Positions 34,375-35,188 of a DNA stretch of 35,188 bases are shown here, piece after piece (positions within the stretch are counted from its first letter, which is position 1; each line of letters opens with the position of its first letter). A program made the position numbers and the translations under genes. The DNA comes from JBFHRB01 sp041591915 (GTDB lineage Bacteria > Actinomycetota > Nitriliruptoria > Nitriliruptorales > Nitriliruptoraceae), in NCBI GenBank assembly GCA_041591915.1, contig JBFHRB010000005.1, positions 1 to 35,188 of the forward strand, written 5' to 3'. The notes under the pieces were generated by a model, which saw only the letters and a list, made by a program, of their open reading frames with translations, had not been told where the DNA came from and made no database searches.

Positions 34375-34712
34375 AGGAGCTCCTTCACGTTCTCCGGCGG
34401 TCGTCCGAGGACCGCCCGGTCCCCGACCACGACGATCGGTCGCTCGATGAGCTTCGGGTTGGCCACCATCGCCTCGATCCAGCGCTCGCGATCGTGGTCC
34501 CAGTCGCGCAGGCCCAGCTCCTTCGCGATGGCCTCACCCATGCGCACGACCTCCCACGGCTCGCGCCCGAGCCGTGTGAGCGTGGCGTCGAGCTCCTCGG
34601 CGGTCGGCGGGTCGTCGAGGTAGCGGCGGACGGTGGGTTCGACGCCGGCCTCCTCGATCAGTGCGAGGGTCTGCCGGCTCTTCGTGCAACGGGGGTTGTG
34701 CCAGATCTCCAC
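34371..34712 (-). CDS. ArsC/Spx-family arsenate reductase-like protein
   Basis: A 113-residue thioredoxin-fold protein of the glutaredoxin-linked ArsC family. It begins VEIWHNPRCTKSRQTLALIEEAG with the active-site cysteine in NPRCTKS, has VVRMGEAIAKELGL and ends NPKLIERPIVVVGDRAVLGRPPENVKELL, the conserved arginine-bearing end. Arsenate reduction is possible, but no other ars gene is near and many such genes are housekeeping relatives. The GTG at 34712 gives the usual short start; a GTG at 34751 would add 13 unlikely residues. The stop overlaps the purB CTG start, so the two are coupled. Confidence 0.88.
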   Translation of the reverse strand: MEIWHNPRCTKSRQTLALIEEAGVEPTVRRYLDDPPTAEELDATLTRLGREPWEVVRMGEAIAKELGLRDWDHDRERWIEAMVANPKLIERPIVVVGDRAVLGRPPENVKELL

Positions 34713-34841
34713 AGCGCGTCCCGGGTCGTCGTCCTGGCCCAAGTGTTCCACCGCGACCGACGTCGACGCGAACCACGCGCGCGCGGCGGCCGAGAGCAGG
34801 GTCGTGGCGCGGTCTCGCCGCCGCGTGGTACGAACGCGGCC

Positions 34842-35188
34842 ATGGAGCCGCCACCCGCATCCGAGGACGGCGCCGCCGGCCGGGCGGCGCCCAACCCGTG
34901 GCTGGCGTTCGCGGCCTTCCTCGGCATCGCGTTCCTGACGGCCGGCGTCGGGGTCGCGCTCAGCGGCAGCGACGTCGCCGGGACCTACGACCGGCTGGTC
35001 CTGCCGTCATGGGCCCCGCCGGCGTGGCTGTTCGGCCCGGTTTGGTCGGTGCTCTACGTGCTGATCGGTGTCGCCGGATGGCGGGCGTGGCTCCGGGCCG
35101 GCGGGTTCGGCGATCGCCCGGCATGGCAGCTCTACGGCGCGCAGCTCGTCCTCAACGCCGCGTGGTCGCCCGTCTTCTTCGGGGTCGA
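34842..35188 (+). CDS. tspO: TspO/MBR-family membrane protein, C-terminus cut by window edge
   Basis: 115 codons are visible and the frame is open to the window end. After about 18 disordered residues, the protein has TM1 (WLAFAAFLGIAFLTAGVGVAL), the conserved LPSWAPPAWLFGPVWSVLYV loop and TM2, and then LVLNAAWSPVFFG of TM3, all rich in tryptophan. TspO proteins bind tetrapyrroles and act in porphyrin or stress responses; the usual length is 150-170 residues, so about 50 remain outside. The ATG at 34842 has no ribosome site. It is divergent from the ArsC-family gene, with 129 bases between and no clear promoter. Confidence 0.92.
   Translation, partial: MEPPPASEDGAAGRAAPNPWLAFAAFLGIAFLTAGVGVALSGSDVAGTYDRLVLPSWAPPAWLFGPVWSVLYVLIGVAGWRAWLRAGGFGDRPAWQLYGAQLVLNAAWSPVFFGV

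Noticed and set aside
34371..34712. An arsenic resistance operon
   Set aside because: No ArsB, Acr3 or ArsR gene is near; neighbours are purB and tspO.

Overview
The window is very GC-rich bacterial DNA (roughly 70% or more by eye), tightly packed. Of 41 genes called, 38 encode complete proteins, one is a partial recG at the left edge, one a partial tspO at the right edge, and two are tRNAs; about half of the proteins start with GTG. The content points to an actinomycetote: a F420 guanylyltransferase (cofC/fbiD), actinobacterial-type DapC, DapE and PurB, and a chain of neighbours (recG, fakA, rpmB, thiD, thiL, ddl, gpsA, cofC) that I recall from Streptomyces and Mycobacterium. The lineage is probably not one of the well-studied ones, because DapD is the short Escherichia coli-like form. 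No integrase, intact insertion sequence, CRISPR array or known defence system is visible.

Layout. 1-5124: recG and fakA leftward, corA and rpmB rightward. 5231-7420: an unknown protein and a secreted choice-of-anchor-B beta-propeller protein. 7493-11565: thiD-thiL (thiamine), a stand-alone Lrp-type ligand domain, ddl (peptidoglycan) and a lipoprotein. 11760-16060: SDR dehydrogenase coupled to a propeller lipoprotein, gpsA, and cofC coupled to a GNAT. 16057-19193: a second GNAT, a LapA-domain protein, a cold-shock-like protein and an ABC-2 exporter pair. 19252-21768: an ADP-ribosyltransferase-like hypothetical, a small helical protein, a tandem GNAT and a zinc-ribbon protein. 21936-28154: serB, then dapC, dapD and dapE of the succinylase lysine pathway around a divergent DUF368 (PopT) gene, and a membrane-anchored unknown. 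28208-31207: mtnA, tRNA-Glu(CUC), tRNA-Gln(CUG) and gltX. 31208-32398: a compositionally different patch with gene debris and an orphan secreted protein. 32399-35188: a GNAT, purB and an ArsC-family gene in one leftward operon, and the start of tspO.

The genes mostly form housekeeping pathways: recombination repair, thiamine diphosphate, D-Ala-D-Ala and undecaprenyl phosphate for the wall, lysine/diaminopimelate, serine, purines, methionine salvage and glutamate/glutamine tRNA charging. The sequence-level signals may be more interesting than the gene list. Four convergent gene pairs end on one shared CTAG, a tetranucleotide I find nowhere inside the coding regions. Five tandem pairs overlap as GTGA or CTGA. 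purB appears to start at CTG. Several genes have a TAnnnT hexamer 6-9 bases before the start codon and no ribosome binding site, which suggests leaderless transcripts. I did not find a convincing undescribed multi-gene system; the best leads are the ADP-ribosyltransferase-like locus and the patch at 31208-32398.
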